From positions 62,001-126,000 of the forward strand of contig JBQTHD010000015.1 in assembly GCA_052390275.1 (NCBI GenBank): a DNA stretch of 64,000 bases, in the 5' to 3' direction. This DNA is from JBQTHD01 sp052390275 (GTDB lineage: Bacteria > Actinomycetota > Acidimicrobiia > Acidimicrobiales > AC-14). The notes under the pieces were generated by a model. It ran no database searches. It saw only the letters and a list, made by a program, of their open reading frames with translations, and had not been told where the DNA came from. Of the stretch, positions 51,057 through 59,463 are shown piece by piece (the first letter of the stretch is position 1; every line of letters begins with the position of its first letter). Both the position numbers and the translations under genes were made by a program.

Positions 51057-51997
51057 CGTATCCCCCGACGGCTGTCGTCGCCCGAGTCCGCGGCCGGGCG
51101 GTAGGGGGCGGTCGGCCGGTCCTGGGCCAGGAAGTCGAGCATCTGGTTGGCGGGGACGACCAGTGGGTCGATGGTGGTCCCCAACCGCAGGTCGGTGTCG
51201 AGGACACCGCCGGTCACCGTGGGAGCGAACGGGCTCCAGAAGGCGCCGTCGGCGGTGATCGTCAACTCGGCCGGCAGTTCCTCCGACACGTCGCTGAGGC
51301 CCAGATTTGCGTCGGCGGCCCGGCCCCGGCGAACCACGGGCCGGATCACGTGATCCTCGGCCGGCACCCCCAGACAGTCCCGCAGCCTGTCCAGATCCTG
51401 CGACGCCGCAGGACTGGGGGGATCATCTGGGTCCAGGGTGGTGGCCAGGCGGACCCGGACCCCCAGATCGATGAGGCGGGGGACGGCGGCGACGACTTTG
51501 GCGAAGGTCTCCTCTCCCCGCCCCGCGTCGTTGATTCTGGGTTCGGCTGAGTCCAGGGAGACCTGAAGCGCGACGTCCCGGCCGGCCAAGATCTGCAACT
51601 GGCGGAGCCGGGCGGGACTGAACACGGTGGCGTTGGTCAGAACCAGCACCGGCAGATGCTCGGACATCCGGGCGACCAGATCGGCCATGCCGGCCAGGAT
51701 GAAGGGTTCACCCCCGGTGACGCCCAGCTCGGTGAAGCCCAGGACACCGGCCTGGGTCGCGAGGGCGAGCATGGTGCCCGCGCCCAGTTCCCGGCGAGGG
51801 GAATCCGGGGCCGACGCGGTCAGGCAGTAGGTACAGGCCAGGTTGCAGTGGTAGTTGGAGTACAGCCACAGCCGGCCGGGCAACTCACCCGAGCGCCGGG
51901 CGGCCAGGACCCGCTCGACGTCGGGCGAACCGTGCGACCCGGCGGCGGCGGTGGCCGGGAGCACGCCGGTCCCAGCTCCGAGGGTGGTTGGACTCAT
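51053..51997 (-). CDS. Radical SAM protein
   Basis: A 314-residue radical SAM enzyme. The cluster motif CNLACTYC uses Cys51, Cys55 and Cys58, preceded by LWLYSNYH, and GVTGGEPF supplies the SAM-binding Gly-Gly-Glu. LVLTNATV and VSLDSAEP complete the barrel. The C-terminal region has no Cys cluster, so it is not a SPASM enzyme. The substrate is unknown. It heads an operon with DoxX and a four-helix protein and is divergent from an ECF sigma gene. ATG 51997 is taken; upstream sequence is a GC-rich repeat. Confidence 0.88.
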   Translation of the reverse strand: MSPTTLGAGTGVLPATAAAGSHGSPDVERVLAARRSGELPGRLWLYSNYHCNLACTYCLTASAPDSPRRELGAGTMLALATQAGVLGFTELGVTGGEPFILAGMADLVARMSEHLPVLVLTNATVFSPARLRQLQILAGRDVALQVSLDSAEPRINDAGRGEETFAKVVAAVPRLIDLGVRVRLATTLDPDDPPSPAASQDLDRLRDCLGVPAEDHVIRPVVRRGRAADANLGLSDVSEELPAELTITADGAFWSPFAPTVTGGVLDTDLRLGTTIDPLVVPANQMLDFLAQDRPTAPYRPAADSGDDSRRGIR

Positions 51998-52067
51998 GTG
52001 GGGTGAACCCGCTTGGTCCCGGGACCATTCCAATCGGGTCACGCCCACCGATCGCCCAATCTCTATG

Positions 52068-52112
52068 GCCGCCCCAGGGCCGCCCAGGGCCGCCCCAGGG
52101 CCGCCCCAGGAC
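52068..52112. repeat. GC-rich repeat upstream of the ECF sigma gene
   Basis: About four units of GGCCGCCCCAGG, one of them a base shorter, lie in the 200-base region between the divergent radical SAM and sigma genes. No coding role is likely. They may affect the divergent promoters. Confidence 0.7.
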
Positions 52113-52197
52113 CGGCCCGAGACCGCCCGTCGCCGGTACCGGTCGTGCGGACCGGTGCCGCAAGGCTGGCCGAGTGCGGACCTGCCAGCATGGGGGA

Positions 52198-52773
52198 GTG
52201 ACCGGCCCTGCTGCCTCCGCGGCCACGGACAGGGCCGAACGGCATCGGAGGGTCTTTGCCCGCCATGTGGAACCCGAGGTCGAACTCCTCCTGCGCGTGG
52301 CCCGGACGTTGGTATCGAGGGACGCCGACGCAGAGGACCTGGTTCAAGAGACGCTGTTGCGGGCATTCAGATCGATGGAAACCTTCGACGGGAGATTCGC
52401 CCGGGCATGGCTCCTGACCATCATGCGCAACGCCAACATCAACCTTCACCGCCGCCGTCGGCCGGAGCTGCTGGCCAACCCGGAAACTGAGTTGGAACTG
52501 CTGGCCGGGTCCGAGCCGCCTCATCACTCGCCCGAGCATCGCGCCGAGGTCGTCGCCTTCGACGAGGGGGTGTCCAGGGCCCTGAACGCTCTCAGCGCCA
52601 ATCATCGGGAGGTGCTCGTGCTGGTGGACGTGGCCGGGCTGAGCTATGCCGAGGCGGCGCGGACCCTGGAAGTGCCGTTGGGGACCATCATGAGCCGGCT
52701 CCATCGCGGCCGTTCCCGGATCCGGGGCCATATGGAGGCGCTCGGACTTGCTCCGGGGGATGGCCATGGGTGA
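52198..52773 (+). CDS. ECF-type RNA polymerase sigma factor
   Basis: A 191-residue group 4 sigma factor. Region 2 has AEDLVQETLLRAFRSMETFDG and FARAWLLTIMRNANIN; region 4 has LSANHREVLVLVDVAGLSYAEAA and the recognition helix PLGTIMSRLHRGRSR. GTG 52198 follows GGGGGA closely. The stop overlaps the anti-sigma gene, the usual pairing in which the zinc-binding partner holds the sigma inactive until a stress signal arrives. The divergent radical SAM/DoxX operon is a candidate target. Confidence 0.93.
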   Translation: MTGPAASAATDRAERHRRVFARHVEPEVELLLRVARTLVSRDADAEDLVQETLLRAFRSMETFDGRFARAWLLTIMRNANINLHRRRRPELLANPETELELLAGSEPPHHSPEHRAEVVAFDEGVSRALNALSANHREVLVLVDVAGLSYAEAARTLEVPLGTIMSRLHRGRSRIRGHMEALGLAPGDGHG

Positions 52774-53044
52774 CCGGTGGCCGTTGCGCCTGGGCCTGCG
52801 CTGCGAAGAAGTCATGGGCAGGCTGAACAGGTACCTCGACGGTGAGTTGTCCTCCTTGTCGGCCCGCCGGGTGAGCCGTCATCTGGCCAGGTGCCGCCGC
52901 TGCGGCCATGAGGCGGAGGCCCTGGCTGCCATCAAGGCCGCCCTGGCCCGCCAAGGTTGCGGCGACCTCGACCCCCAGGTTCTCGTTCGCCTCCAGGAGT
53001 TCGCCCGCCACCTGGGCGCCGCCCCGAACCCCCCGCCTGTGTAA
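52766..53044 (+). CDS. Zinc-binding anti-sigma factor
   Basis: A 92-residue protein with the zf-HC2 (ZAS) pattern: RYLDGELSSLSARRVSRHLARC then RRCGHEAE, i.e. His-x3-Cys-x2-Cys. There is no membrane segment, so it is a soluble, probably redox- or zinc-responsive anti-sigma. ATG 52766 overlaps the sigma stop by eight bases; ATG 52760 is possible. Confidence 0.85.
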   Translation: MGDRWPLRLGLRCEEVMGRLNRYLDGELSSLSARRVSRHLARCRRCGHEAEALAAIKAALARQGCGDLDPQVLVRLQEFARHLGAAPNPPPV

Positions 53045-53155
53045 ACGGCCTTTCCGCCAGCGGGTCCGACCGCTCCAGGGTCGCTGAACGTGTCACGGCC
53101 ACATTCGGGTGTCCCGCCGGGGAACGAGTGTGCCGGGCGGCGCCTTCCCCCTGGT

Positions 53156-53662
53156 TCAGGCCTTGACGACGACGGTGTCGAGAATCTTGTCGGCGAAGGT
53201 CTGGCGCTGGGAGTCCCACAGCGGCCAGAGGAAGCCGAGGTAGCAGGGCAGGGCGTCGACGATGTGCAGGAAGCTGCGGCCTATCGACAGCCCGACTCCG
53301 GGGGGACCAGCCTGACCCAAACGCACCAGGGCGATGCCGACGGTCTTCTTGCCGATGGTCTGGCCGGTGCGCCCCTGGCGAACCAGGTTCCAAAAGCCAA
53401 ACCCGATGGCGGCGAGGTAGCCGAGGATGAGAACCACGGTACCGAGGGCCTCGGAGACCAGACCGAAGATCAATGACAGGGCTACGGCTCCGAGAAAGAT
53501 CGGGATGCCCAGGAGACTGTCAATGATCGTGGCGCCGACCCGCGCCCCCCACGGGGCAAAGACCGGTGCCCCGGAGCCGTAGGGATCACTCGGCGGCGGA
53601 CCCCAACCGGGGTCGCCACCGTCGGAGTAACCCGACGGGGGAGGCGGAGGAAAGCTGGACAT
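53156..53662 (-). CDS. RDD-family membrane protein
   Basis: A 168-residue protein with a ~35-residue Pro/Gly-rich cytoplasmic head (MSSFPPPPPSG) and the RDD signature spread over helices: WGARVGATIIDSLLG, GRTGQTIGKKTVGI and FADKILDTVVV at the end. The family is widespread, and its role (possibly transport) is unsettled. ATG 53662 is clear. Divergent from the DUF2752 gene. Confidence 0.9.
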   Translation of the reverse strand: MSSFPPPPPSGYSDGGDPGWGPPPSDPYGSGAPVFAPWGARVGATIIDSLLGIPIFLGAVALSLIFGLVSEALGTVVLILGYLAAIGFGFWNLVRQGRTGQTIGKKTVGIALVRLGQAGPPGVGLSIGRSFLHIVDALPCYLGFLWPLWDSQRQTFADKILDTVVVKA

Positions 53663-53738
53663 GACCGCTCCTTTGGCATTGTCCTACATGGCGTCGTCGC
53701 CCGGCCCGCTGAGAGCTTGGGGTCGTCCGCCGGACGAC

Positions 53739-54131
53739 ATGGGGCAGTGTATGTACCGTCACCGTTTCATGCCGGCATCGATCTGTCTTGGCCCGGAGGA
53801 ATTGCGAAGTCTGCGGTGGGTCTCCGGCGGAATGCTCATCGCCGGCGCGGTGCTGTCCCGCCTGCCGGCCGGCGCGGGTGTTCCCTGCCCACTACGACTG
53901 ATGACCGGCGTGCCCTGTCCGCTGTGCGGCATGACCACGAGCGTGCGATCGATATTCGGTGGAGATCTTGCTGTCGCCCTGACCGCCAATCCATTTGGCC
54001 TGTTGGTCCTGACGGCCGCCGTCGGCTTCCTGCTCTGGCGACCAAAAGGGATTCGGGTGCCGCGGGCGCTGCTGGGAGCCATAGCTGCAGCCTCATGGGG
54101 TTACCAACTCTGGCGCTTCGGCCTCATCTAG
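53739..54131 (+). CDS. DUF2752 membrane protein
   Basis: A ~130-residue protein with the DUF2752 hallmark GVPCPLCGMTTSV between two hydrophobic helices, preceded by VPCPLRLMT, and a C-terminal helix. No function is known for the family. The start is uncertain: ATG 53739 or 53751 is preferred because the longest frame (53661) would overlap the start codon of the divergent RDD gene. Confidence 0.82.
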   Translation: MGQCMYRHRFMPASICLGPEELRSLRWVSGGMLIAGAVLSRLPAGAGVPCPLRLMTGVPCPLCGMTTSVRSIFGGDLAVALTANPFGLLVLTAAVGFLLWRPKGIRVPRALLGAIAAASWGYQLWRFGLI

Positions 54132-54368
54132 CCGCGCCCCGGACTTGGCCCCGCCGGTTGGGCGTCACCTTGAAGCCGACAGGTGATTGAACTGGCCCCA
54201 GGAGGGCGGTGCGGATACGGCCGTGGCAACCACCTGTGCATCTCAGCCCGTCAGCGGCAATCGGGCCGGGCGAGGCCCGACCAACGGTTTGGCTATATCT
54301 CTTGCGCCCAGTTCGGCTCTAGCCGCAAGCCGTAGCCGGTGTCGTCGTCTCAAGGGCTGGTGTCGGCA

Positions 54369-54590
54369 TCAATGGTTCATGCCGTCGGCGGTGGCGGAAT
54401 CCCAAAGGTCGCCCTCGCCGCTGGCGGCCCACTCGTTGAAGGCGTCTTCGTAGTTGCGGCCTATCTCTACCAGTCGAAGGAGGCCGACGGCCCGTTCCAG
54501 CACGGCTGATCGCGATGGGATGGACCGGCTGCGAGCGTAGGCATCGAGGGATGCCACGTCGTTGTCCGGGATGCTCACGTGGAGCCGCAT
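54369..54590 (-). CDS. Ribbon-helix-helix antitoxin-like protein, no toxin visible
   Basis: A 73-residue CopG/RHH protein: RLHVSIPDNDVASLDAYARS (strand and first helix), IPSRSAVLERAVGLLRLVE (second helix), then an acidic tail with YEDAFNEWAASGEGDLW like VapB/MazE-type antitoxins. ATG 54590 is clear. The ~235 bases after its stop hold no MazF, PIN or RelE frame, only a meaningless 35-codon stretch, so it is another solitary antitoxin. Confidence 0.8.
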   Translation of the reverse strand: MRLHVSIPDNDVASLDAYARSRSIPSRSAVLERAVGLLRLVEIGRNYEDAFNEWAASGEGDLWDSATADGMNH

Positions 54591-54675
54591 GGCGTAATCC
54601 TACGGAGCCCCACGGGGCACCCATCAGTCGAGATGGCCCCCGTCCCACGACGTATCCGCGTGGGCCTTATGGTTG

Positions 54676-54694
54676 ATAGTCAGCGGCTGACTAT
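54676..54694 (+). promoter_or_regulatory. Perfect inverted repeat upstream of modA
   Basis: ATAGTCAGC and GCTGACTAT flank a single G, giving a perfect 9-base inverted repeat 39 bases before the modA start. It does not match the E. coli ModE site (TATAT-spacer-TAYAT). It is AT-rich relative to its surroundings and well placed for a repressor or activator of the molybdate operon. Confidence 0.65.
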
Positions 54695-54733
54695 TGGGGC
54701 CTGTCCTCACGCTGGGCCTGAGGAAGAGGAGCG

Positions 54734-55933
54734 GTGCACGAGTTTCGGTGGTTCCCGGCCATACCCAGCACGGTCGGTCCACGCCTTGGCGGACGTGCCT
54801 CAACGATGGCGGTCGGGCTGACGGCTGTGGTCGCGCTGATGTTCGCCCGTTCCGGCGCCGAGTCGGGGGTTCCCGGCGGCCCGACGGGCGGGGCCACGGC
54901 GGATTCCGAAGCGGTACGCGCTGTGCCCGGGGCTGGGCCCGCCCCGGTGGATGCGCTGGTGGTGGATGTGGCCAACAGTTCGTATGCGGTGGTGATGGAC
55001 CCAGTCATTGTCGAAGGCTTCACCGCAGCGGCGGGAGCCACCCCGGTGATCCAGCCGGTGACGTCCGGACCAGGGCGCCTGGGAATTCTGGCCGGCAAGC
55101 CGGTGGATGTGTTCCTGGCCGACGAGGCCAACGTGGACGCCGTCATTGCCCGTTCCGAGGGGGGAACCTGCGAACCGGGACCAACCGTTGCCGCCTGCCC
55201 GGGACTTGGGCCCACCAGGACTCGATATGCCACCGGGACCTTGGCGGTGGTGTCCTGTTCGCTGCGATGGAGGGCGGGGCCGGCGGGGGCAACCTCGCCC
55301 ACCTGCCGGGCCCAACCGGTGACCGCACCCGACGGTGGTCCGCCCGACTCGATCACCGATCTGGTGGCCATGCTGGGCGACTCCCGTCGCTACCCGGATT
55401 TTCGCCTCGCCCTGGCCGATCCGGCCCTGGCCCCCTTCGGTGCCGCCGGTCGCTCCGCTCTCACAGTCAATGGCGGTGCCGGCCCGGTACATGGCGGAGG
55501 GCCTGGCCTGTCGGACGAGGGGTTCGATGACCTGGTCGCCTCGGGGCGCATCGTCCTGGTCGGCGGGGTGACCGCCGCCCGTACGGCGTTGACTTCGGGC
55601 ACGACCGGCGTGAGGGCAGCCCTGGTGGCCACCTCGATGGTGGCCCGGGTTCGCTGGGATCCTCCTGTTTTCGTTGGGGCTCGGCCAAAGACTCTGGGCG
55701 CGGTGTCGGCCGATCCCAACCCGTGGACCGTCATCCCGGCTCCAGGGAACTACCGACCCGTGGGCCATTACGGAGTAGTCCTGCGCCGGTCTGTTCCCCG
55801 GGCGACCCGGGAGAACGCCGGCACCCGGATCCTCTCCTACCTGGCCACCGATGCCAGTCCAGTTCTCGACGACTACGGCCTGGCCACCGATGCCAGTCGA
55901 GATCTCGACGACTACGGCTTGGCCACCGAGTGA
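54734..55933 (+). CDS. modA: Molybdate ABC transporter substrate-binding protein
   Basis: A 399-residue ModA-like binding protein, longer than the usual ~255. An N-terminal hydrophobic segment (~25-37) exports it. The core has VVDVANSSYAVVMDPVIVEGF (in parts), SGPGRLGILAGKPVDVFLADEA and the C-terminal YGVVLRRSVPRATRENA. The last ~30 residues are a duplicated LATDAS-LDDYG block encoded by a 39-base repeat. An insertion of Cys-containing sequence lies mid-protein (~150-200). GTG 54734 has GAAGAGGAG upstream. First gene of the modABCB operon. Confidence 0.85.
   Translation: MHEFRWFPAIPSTVGPRLGGRASTMAVGLTAVVALMFARSGAESGVPGGPTGGATADSEAVRAVPGAGPAPVDALVVDVANSSYAVVMDPVIVEGFTAAAGATPVIQPVTSGPGRLGILAGKPVDVFLADEANVDAVIARSEGGTCEPGPTVAACPGLGPTRTRYATGTLAVVSCSLRWRAGPAGATSPTCRAQPVTAPDGGPPDSITDLVAMLGDSRRYPDFRLALADPALAPFGAAGRSALTVNGGAGPVHGGGPGLSDEGFDDLVASGRIVLVGGVTAARTALTSGTTGVRAALVATSMVARVRWDPPVFVGARPKTLGAVSADPNPWTVIPAPGNYRPVGHYGVVLRRSVPRATRENAGTRILSYLATDASPVLDDYGLATDASRDLDDYGLATE
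55841..55930 (+). repeat. 39-base in-frame repeat at the modA 3' end
   Basis: Two units (from 55841 and 55880, three differences) and a partial third that runs into the stop codon encode a repeated LATDAS...LDDYG tail. It is a recent duplication that lengthens the C-terminus only. Confidence 0.9.
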
Positions 55934-55952
55934 CCGGTCGAGTCCGGGTGGC

Positions 55953-56621
55953 GTGGAGGGGCTGATCGATCCCGGGTCGCCGCTGCGGGTCAGCCTGACC
56001 GTGGCCGTCGTCGCCACCGCGCTGGGGGCGGTGGCGGCCGTGGGGCTGGCCTACGCCCTGGCCAAGGGACGATTCCGGGGGCGTCGGCTGATCGAAACGC
56101 TGGCCAGCCTCCCGGTGGTCCTGCCGCCAACGGTTCTGGGCTACTACCTGCTGGTGGTTCTGGGCCAGACCACCCCGCTGGGCCGGGCCTGGCAGTCGTT
56201 CTTCGGCGAGCCCCTGGTGTTCAACCTGGCCGCCTGTGTCCTCGCCGGCGGCCTGGTCGGCTTTCCTTTCTGCCTGCGCGCCGCTCGGGTGGCCATCGCC
56301 GACGTCGATCCGGCACTGGAGGAGGCGGCGCGAGCGGCGGGACTGTCCGAGGCCCGGGTGGCGGTGACGGTGACCCTGCCCCTGGCCCGCCGGGGGATCG
56401 GGGCCGGGGTGTCCATGGGCATGGCCCGGGCGCTGGGGGATTTCGGGACCACCCTGATGGTGGGAGGCGCCATCACCGGGCAGACCGTCACCCTCCCCAT
56501 TGCCATCTACACCCAGTCCCAGATCGCCAGCCAGGCGGCGGCGGCCGATCTGGCGTTGGTCATGGTGGTGCTGGCAGCGGCTTTGCTGGGCCTGGCCACC
56601 TGGCTGGGACGCCCGTCGTGA
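55953..56621 (+). CDS. modB: Molybdate ABC transporter permease (first copy)
   Basis: A 222-residue permease with five helices. LASLPVVLPPTVLGYYLLVVLG (in parts) and the EAA loop EEAARAAGLSEARVAVTVTLPLARRG are typical of ModB, as is ARALGDFGTTLMVGG. GTG 55953 begins shortly after the modA stop. The stop overlaps the modC start. A second ModB gene follows modC, so the channel may be a heterodimer. Confidence 0.92.
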   Translation: MEGLIDPGSPLRVSLTVAVVATALGAVAAVGLAYALAKGRFRGRRLIETLASLPVVLPPTVLGYYLLVVLGQTTPLGRAWQSFFGEPLVFNLAACVLAGGLVGFPFCLRAARVAIADVDPALEEAARAAGLSEARVAVTVTLPLARRGIGAGVSMGMARALGDFGTTLMVGGAITGQTVTLPIAIYTQSQIASQAAAADLALVMVVLAAALLGLATWLGRPS

Positions 56622-57298
56622 CCCGCCCCCTGGCGGATGCGCTCGAGGTGGAGGTCAGCCATTCGGTCGGCACCTTTCAGTTGACGGCTGACTTCAGCCT
56701 TCAGGCCGGTTCGAGCGTTCTGTTCGGACCATCGGGGGCAGGCAAGTCCCTGACCCTGGCGATCATCGCCGGCCTGGTCCGGCCCCAGGCCGGCCGGGTG
56801 GCTATCGGAGGGCGGGTGGTGACCGACACCGAAGTGGGCTTGCACGAACCCACCCAGCAGCGACGGGTCGGAATGGTGTTTCAGGACGGCCGCCTACTGC
56901 CCCATCGCAGCGTCCTCGACAACGTTGCCCTCGCGGTGCGCACAGCGACCGGGCGGCGAAAGCGACGGGCCCGAGCCATGGAGTGGTTGGAGCGGGTAGG
57001 GGCGACCGACCTGGCTGACCGCCGGCCGGCGTCGCTCTCGGGGGGCCAGTCCCAACGGGTGGCCCTGGCCCGGGCCCTGGCAGGGGACCCGGCCCTGCTC
57101 CTGCTCGATGAGCCCCTCTCGGCCCTGGACCTCGAGGCCCGGGGCCAGATGCAGGATCTCCTCGTGCGGGTGGTGAGCGAACAAGCCGTCCCCAGTCTGA
57201 CCGTCACCCACGACCCGGCCGAGGCCGCGCTGCTCGGACAACGAATCGTTTCTCTCGACGGCGGGAGCGTGTCGGGCATTGCCGACGTCCGGGCTTGA
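56618..57298 (+). CDS. modC: Molybdate ABC transporter ATP-binding protein
   Basis: A 226-residue ATPase: Walker A GPSGAGKS (37-44), Q-loop VFQDGRLLPH, signature LSGGQSQR (140-147), Walker B LLLLDEP and H-loop TVTHDPAEA. It lacks the C-terminal molybdate-binding MOP domain of E. coli ModC, so feedback inhibition by molybdate through that domain is absent. GTG 56618 overlaps the modB stop, and its own end overlaps the second permease. Confidence 0.93.
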   Translation: MTRPLADALEVEVSHSVGTFQLTADFSLQAGSSVLFGPSGAGKSLTLAIIAGLVRPQAGRVAIGGRVVTDTEVGLHEPTQQRRVGMVFQDGRLLPHRSVLDNVALAVRTATGRRKRRARAMEWLERVGATDLADRRPASLSGGQSQRVALARALAGDPALLLLDEPLSALDLEARGQMQDLLVRVVSEQAVPSLTVTHDPAEAALLGQRIVSLDGGSVSGIADVRA

Positions 57299-58034
57299 AC
57301 GGGTGGCGGTGGGTGCCGTGGCGCCACTAGTTCTGTCCCTCCAGGTTGCCGCCCTGGCCGCCGTTCTGGCCACAGTGGTGGGCGTGGCCGGTGGATATGC
57401 CCTGGCCAAGGGCCGATTTCCCGGGCGAGGGGTACTGGAGATGGTGGCCAGCCTCCCGGTGGTTCTGCCCCCGACGGTTGTCGGCTACTACCTACTCGCG
57501 GTCCTGGGGGTGGGGACGCCGTTGGGTCAGGCCTGGGAGTGGCTCACAGGAGGACCGATCGCCCTGACCGCCACCGGGTGCGTGGTGGCCGCCACGGTGG
57601 GGTGCGCCCCATTCGCCCTCAGGGCCTCGCGGGCGGCAATCGCCGGCGTCGACCCACGGCTCGAGGCGGCGGCCCGGGCCGCCGGGCGGGGGGAGTGGCG
57701 GGTGGCCTGGTTGGTGACCCTCCCTCTGGCTCGGCGTGGCATCGCCGCCGGGGTGGCCCTGGCCTTCGCCCGGGCGCTGGGCGACTTCGGGGCCACGCTC
57801 ACCCTGGCGGGCAGCATCCCGGGGCGGACACAGACGGCCACAACCGCCATCTACGACGCCTTTCTGCGGGGGGACCAAGCCCGAATGGCCGAACTCAGCC
57901 TGGCGCTGTTGGTCGTGGGAGGGGGGATGCTGGTGTTGATTTCCCGCTTGGAGTTCGGGCCCCGGCCGACGCGACAGCCTCCACCCGGTCCAGGGTCCGC
58001 TCCAGGGCCCCGACGAGTTCGAGCCTCCAGATGA
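57279..58034 (+). CDS. modB: Molybdate ABC transporter permease (second copy)
   Basis: A ~251-residue ModB paralogue of the gene before modC. Shared stretches include YALAKGRFPGRG, MVASLPVVLPPTVVGYYLL and the EAA loop EAAARAAGRGEWRVAWLVTLPLARRG. A Pro-rich C-terminal tail of ~30 residues overlaps the convergent PadR gene. TTG 57279 overlaps modC by 20 bases; GTG 57303 would remove this overlap. A tandem duplication of modB around modC is implied. Confidence 0.9.
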   Translation: MPTSGLERVAVGAVAPLVLSLQVAALAAVLATVVGVAGGYALAKGRFPGRGVLEMVASLPVVLPPTVVGYYLLAVLGVGTPLGQAWEWLTGGPIALTATGCVVAATVGCAPFALRASRAAIAGVDPRLEAAARAAGRGEWRVAWLVTLPLARRGIAAGVALAFARALGDFGATLTLAGSIPGRTQTATTAIYDAFLRGDQARMAELSLALLVVGGGMLVLISRLEFGPRPTRQPPPGPGSAPGPRRVRASR

Positions 58035-58560
58035 CTACCGGGTCGATGCATTCATCGCGTCGACGGGCATCGCCCTCCACGGCATCGCCCCCTACGGCAT
58101 CGCCCCCAACGGACCGGGTCGCCCGTTGTCCGCCTCTCCGGCTGACATCGTCCTCCAACTCCGCTCGCCGGACCCGGGCCATCTCCCGTTGGGCGGACAA
58201 CAGCGGAACGACGTCGCAATCCAGTTCGTCGATCAGCAGGAGCTTGACCAGCAGCTCGCAGCGAACGTCACGCAGGTGGAGCACCGGCTGTGTCAACCAG
58301 GCATCCAGGGCCCGACGCCCGGCCGGGGTGATGGCCATGGGTGTCCGTCCCCGGAGATCGTCGGGCGAATTGTCGGTCGCCTCGGCCAGGCCTTCGGCAG
58401 CCAGTGTGTCCAGGCAGCGGTAAACCATCGCCCGGCTCATGGTCCAGACCCGCCCCAGATCTGTGTCGGCTCCCACCCGAGTCGCCAGGGCGTAGCCATG
58501 AACGGGGCCCGAAGCCAGGACCCCCAGGCACACCCACTCGCCCAGAAGCAACGCGTTCAC
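57895..58560 (-). CDS. PadR-family transcriptional regulator
   Basis: A ~221-residue regulator. The winged helix has LLLGEWVCLGVLASGPVHGYALA at its start and VWTMSRAMVYRCLDTLAAEGL for recognition helix and wing; the C-terminal PadR dimerisation helices follow. A 15-base repeat (58066-58110) encodes a Gly-Asp-Ala-Val linker. GTG 58560 starts exactly at the conserved region; 58596 would add 12 residues. Its 3' end overlaps modB (second copy) by 140 bases tail to tail. The target is unknown; modABC is a neighbour candidate. Confidence 0.88.
   Translation of the reverse strand: MNALLLGEWVCLGVLASGPVHGYALATRVGADTDLGRVWTMSRAMVYRCLDTLAAEGLAEATDNSPDDLRGRTPMAITPAGRRALDAWLTQPVLHLRDVRCELLVKLLLIDELDCDVVPLLSAQREMARVRRAELEDDVSRRGGQRATRSVGGDAVGGDAVEGDARRRDECIDPVVIWRLELVGALERTLDRVEAVASAGARTPSGKSTPASPLPRPTAPG
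58066..58110 (-). repeat. Three 15-base in-frame repeats in the PadR gene
   Basis: GGCATCGCCCTCCAC, GGCATCGCCCCCTAC and GGCATCGCCCCCAAC follow one another, encoding Gly-Asp-Ala-Val-Gly/Glu on the minus strand between the dimerisation helices. Confidence 0.88.
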
Positions 58561-58611
58561 CCCACCATCGTGCGTCCGCACCGGTCCCGCTGTCACCTAC
58601 GGTGAAGGTCG

Positions 58612-59463
58612 ATGCAGGCCACCTGTACCTTCCATTCCGGCCGCGAGACGGGACGGTCATGCACCCGGTGCGGGCGGCCCGCCTGCTCGGAATGCCTGCG
58701 GGACGCGAGTGTCGGGTCGCATTGCGTGGCCTGCCTCAAGGCCGAGGGTCCCCAACGAACCATCAAGCCGCAAGCCGGTGGCGGTGTTCCCCGGGTTACC
58801 GCCGGCCTATTGATTGCCAACCTGGTCGTGTTCCTCCTGCTTTCAGGCGGCGGTCTAATCGGTGGCGTCGGTGCATCCGAACTTGGCGGGGGGTCGCGCC
58901 TCACCCACGGGGACTTGGGGCTGAACGCTCCGGCGGTCGCCGCCGGTCAATGGTGGCGCTTGATCACCTCCGGCTTCATCCATTTCGGTTTCATGCACCT
59001 GGCTTTCAACATGGCGGCGCTCTACCGCTTCGGCCAGGAGTTGGAGACGGCCTTCGGCCGGGTGCCCTTCGCTGCGTTGTACTTCGCTTCGCTGCTGGCT
59101 GGTTCCTTCGGCGCCTTGGTCACCGCTCCCGACGCGCTGACCGGCGGGGCGTCGGGAGCGGTGTTCGGGCTGTTCGGGGCGGGAGCCATGGTGTTGAAAT
59201 CCCAGGGCCTCAAGCTCCGCCAGACCGATCTCGGGGGCCTGCTGGCAGTCAACCTCGTGATCACCTTCGTCATACCGGGAATCTCCATCGGGGGCCATCT
59301 GGGTGGGCTGGTCGGCGGGGCGGTGGTGGGGTGGCTTCTGGTCAGAAGTCCCCGCTGGCAGACCATGTCCTCTTCCCGGTCAGTTCCGGCGGTGGTCCTG
59401 GCCTGTGTGGTGGGGCTGGCGGCGGTGGCCGGGTCGATCACTTTCGCCCAAGGTTGGGTGTGA
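58612..59463 (+). CDS. Rhomboid intramembrane serine protease with N-terminal zinc finger
   Basis: A 283-residue protein. Residues 1-45 form a B-box-like zinc finger (Cys5, His8, Cys17, Cys20, Cys25, Cys28, Cys38, Cys41). The rhomboid core has six helices with GFMHLAFNM (His129, Asn133), the nucleophile in GGASGAVFG (Ser181) and the catalytic His229 in GGHLGGLVGG. It cleaves membrane proteins within the bilayer. ATG 58612 is in the divergent gap with PadR. Confidence 0.93.
   Translation: MQATCTFHSGRETGRSCTRCGRPACSECLRDASVGSHCVACLKAEGPQRTIKPQAGGGVPRVTAGLLIANLVVFLLLSGGGLIGGVGASELGGGSRLTHGDLGLNAPAVAAGQWWRLITSGFIHFGFMHLAFNMAALYRFGQELETAFGRVPFAALYFASLLAGSFGALVTAPDALTGGASGAVFGLFGAGAMVLKSQGLKLRQTDLGGLLAVNLVITFVIPGISIGGHLGGLVGGAVVGWLLVRSPRWQTMSSSRSVPAVVLACVVGLAAVAGSITFAQGWV

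Noticed and set aside
54131..54368. Toxin gene after the RHH antitoxin at 54369
   Set aside because: Only a 35-codon frame without any toxin motif was found.
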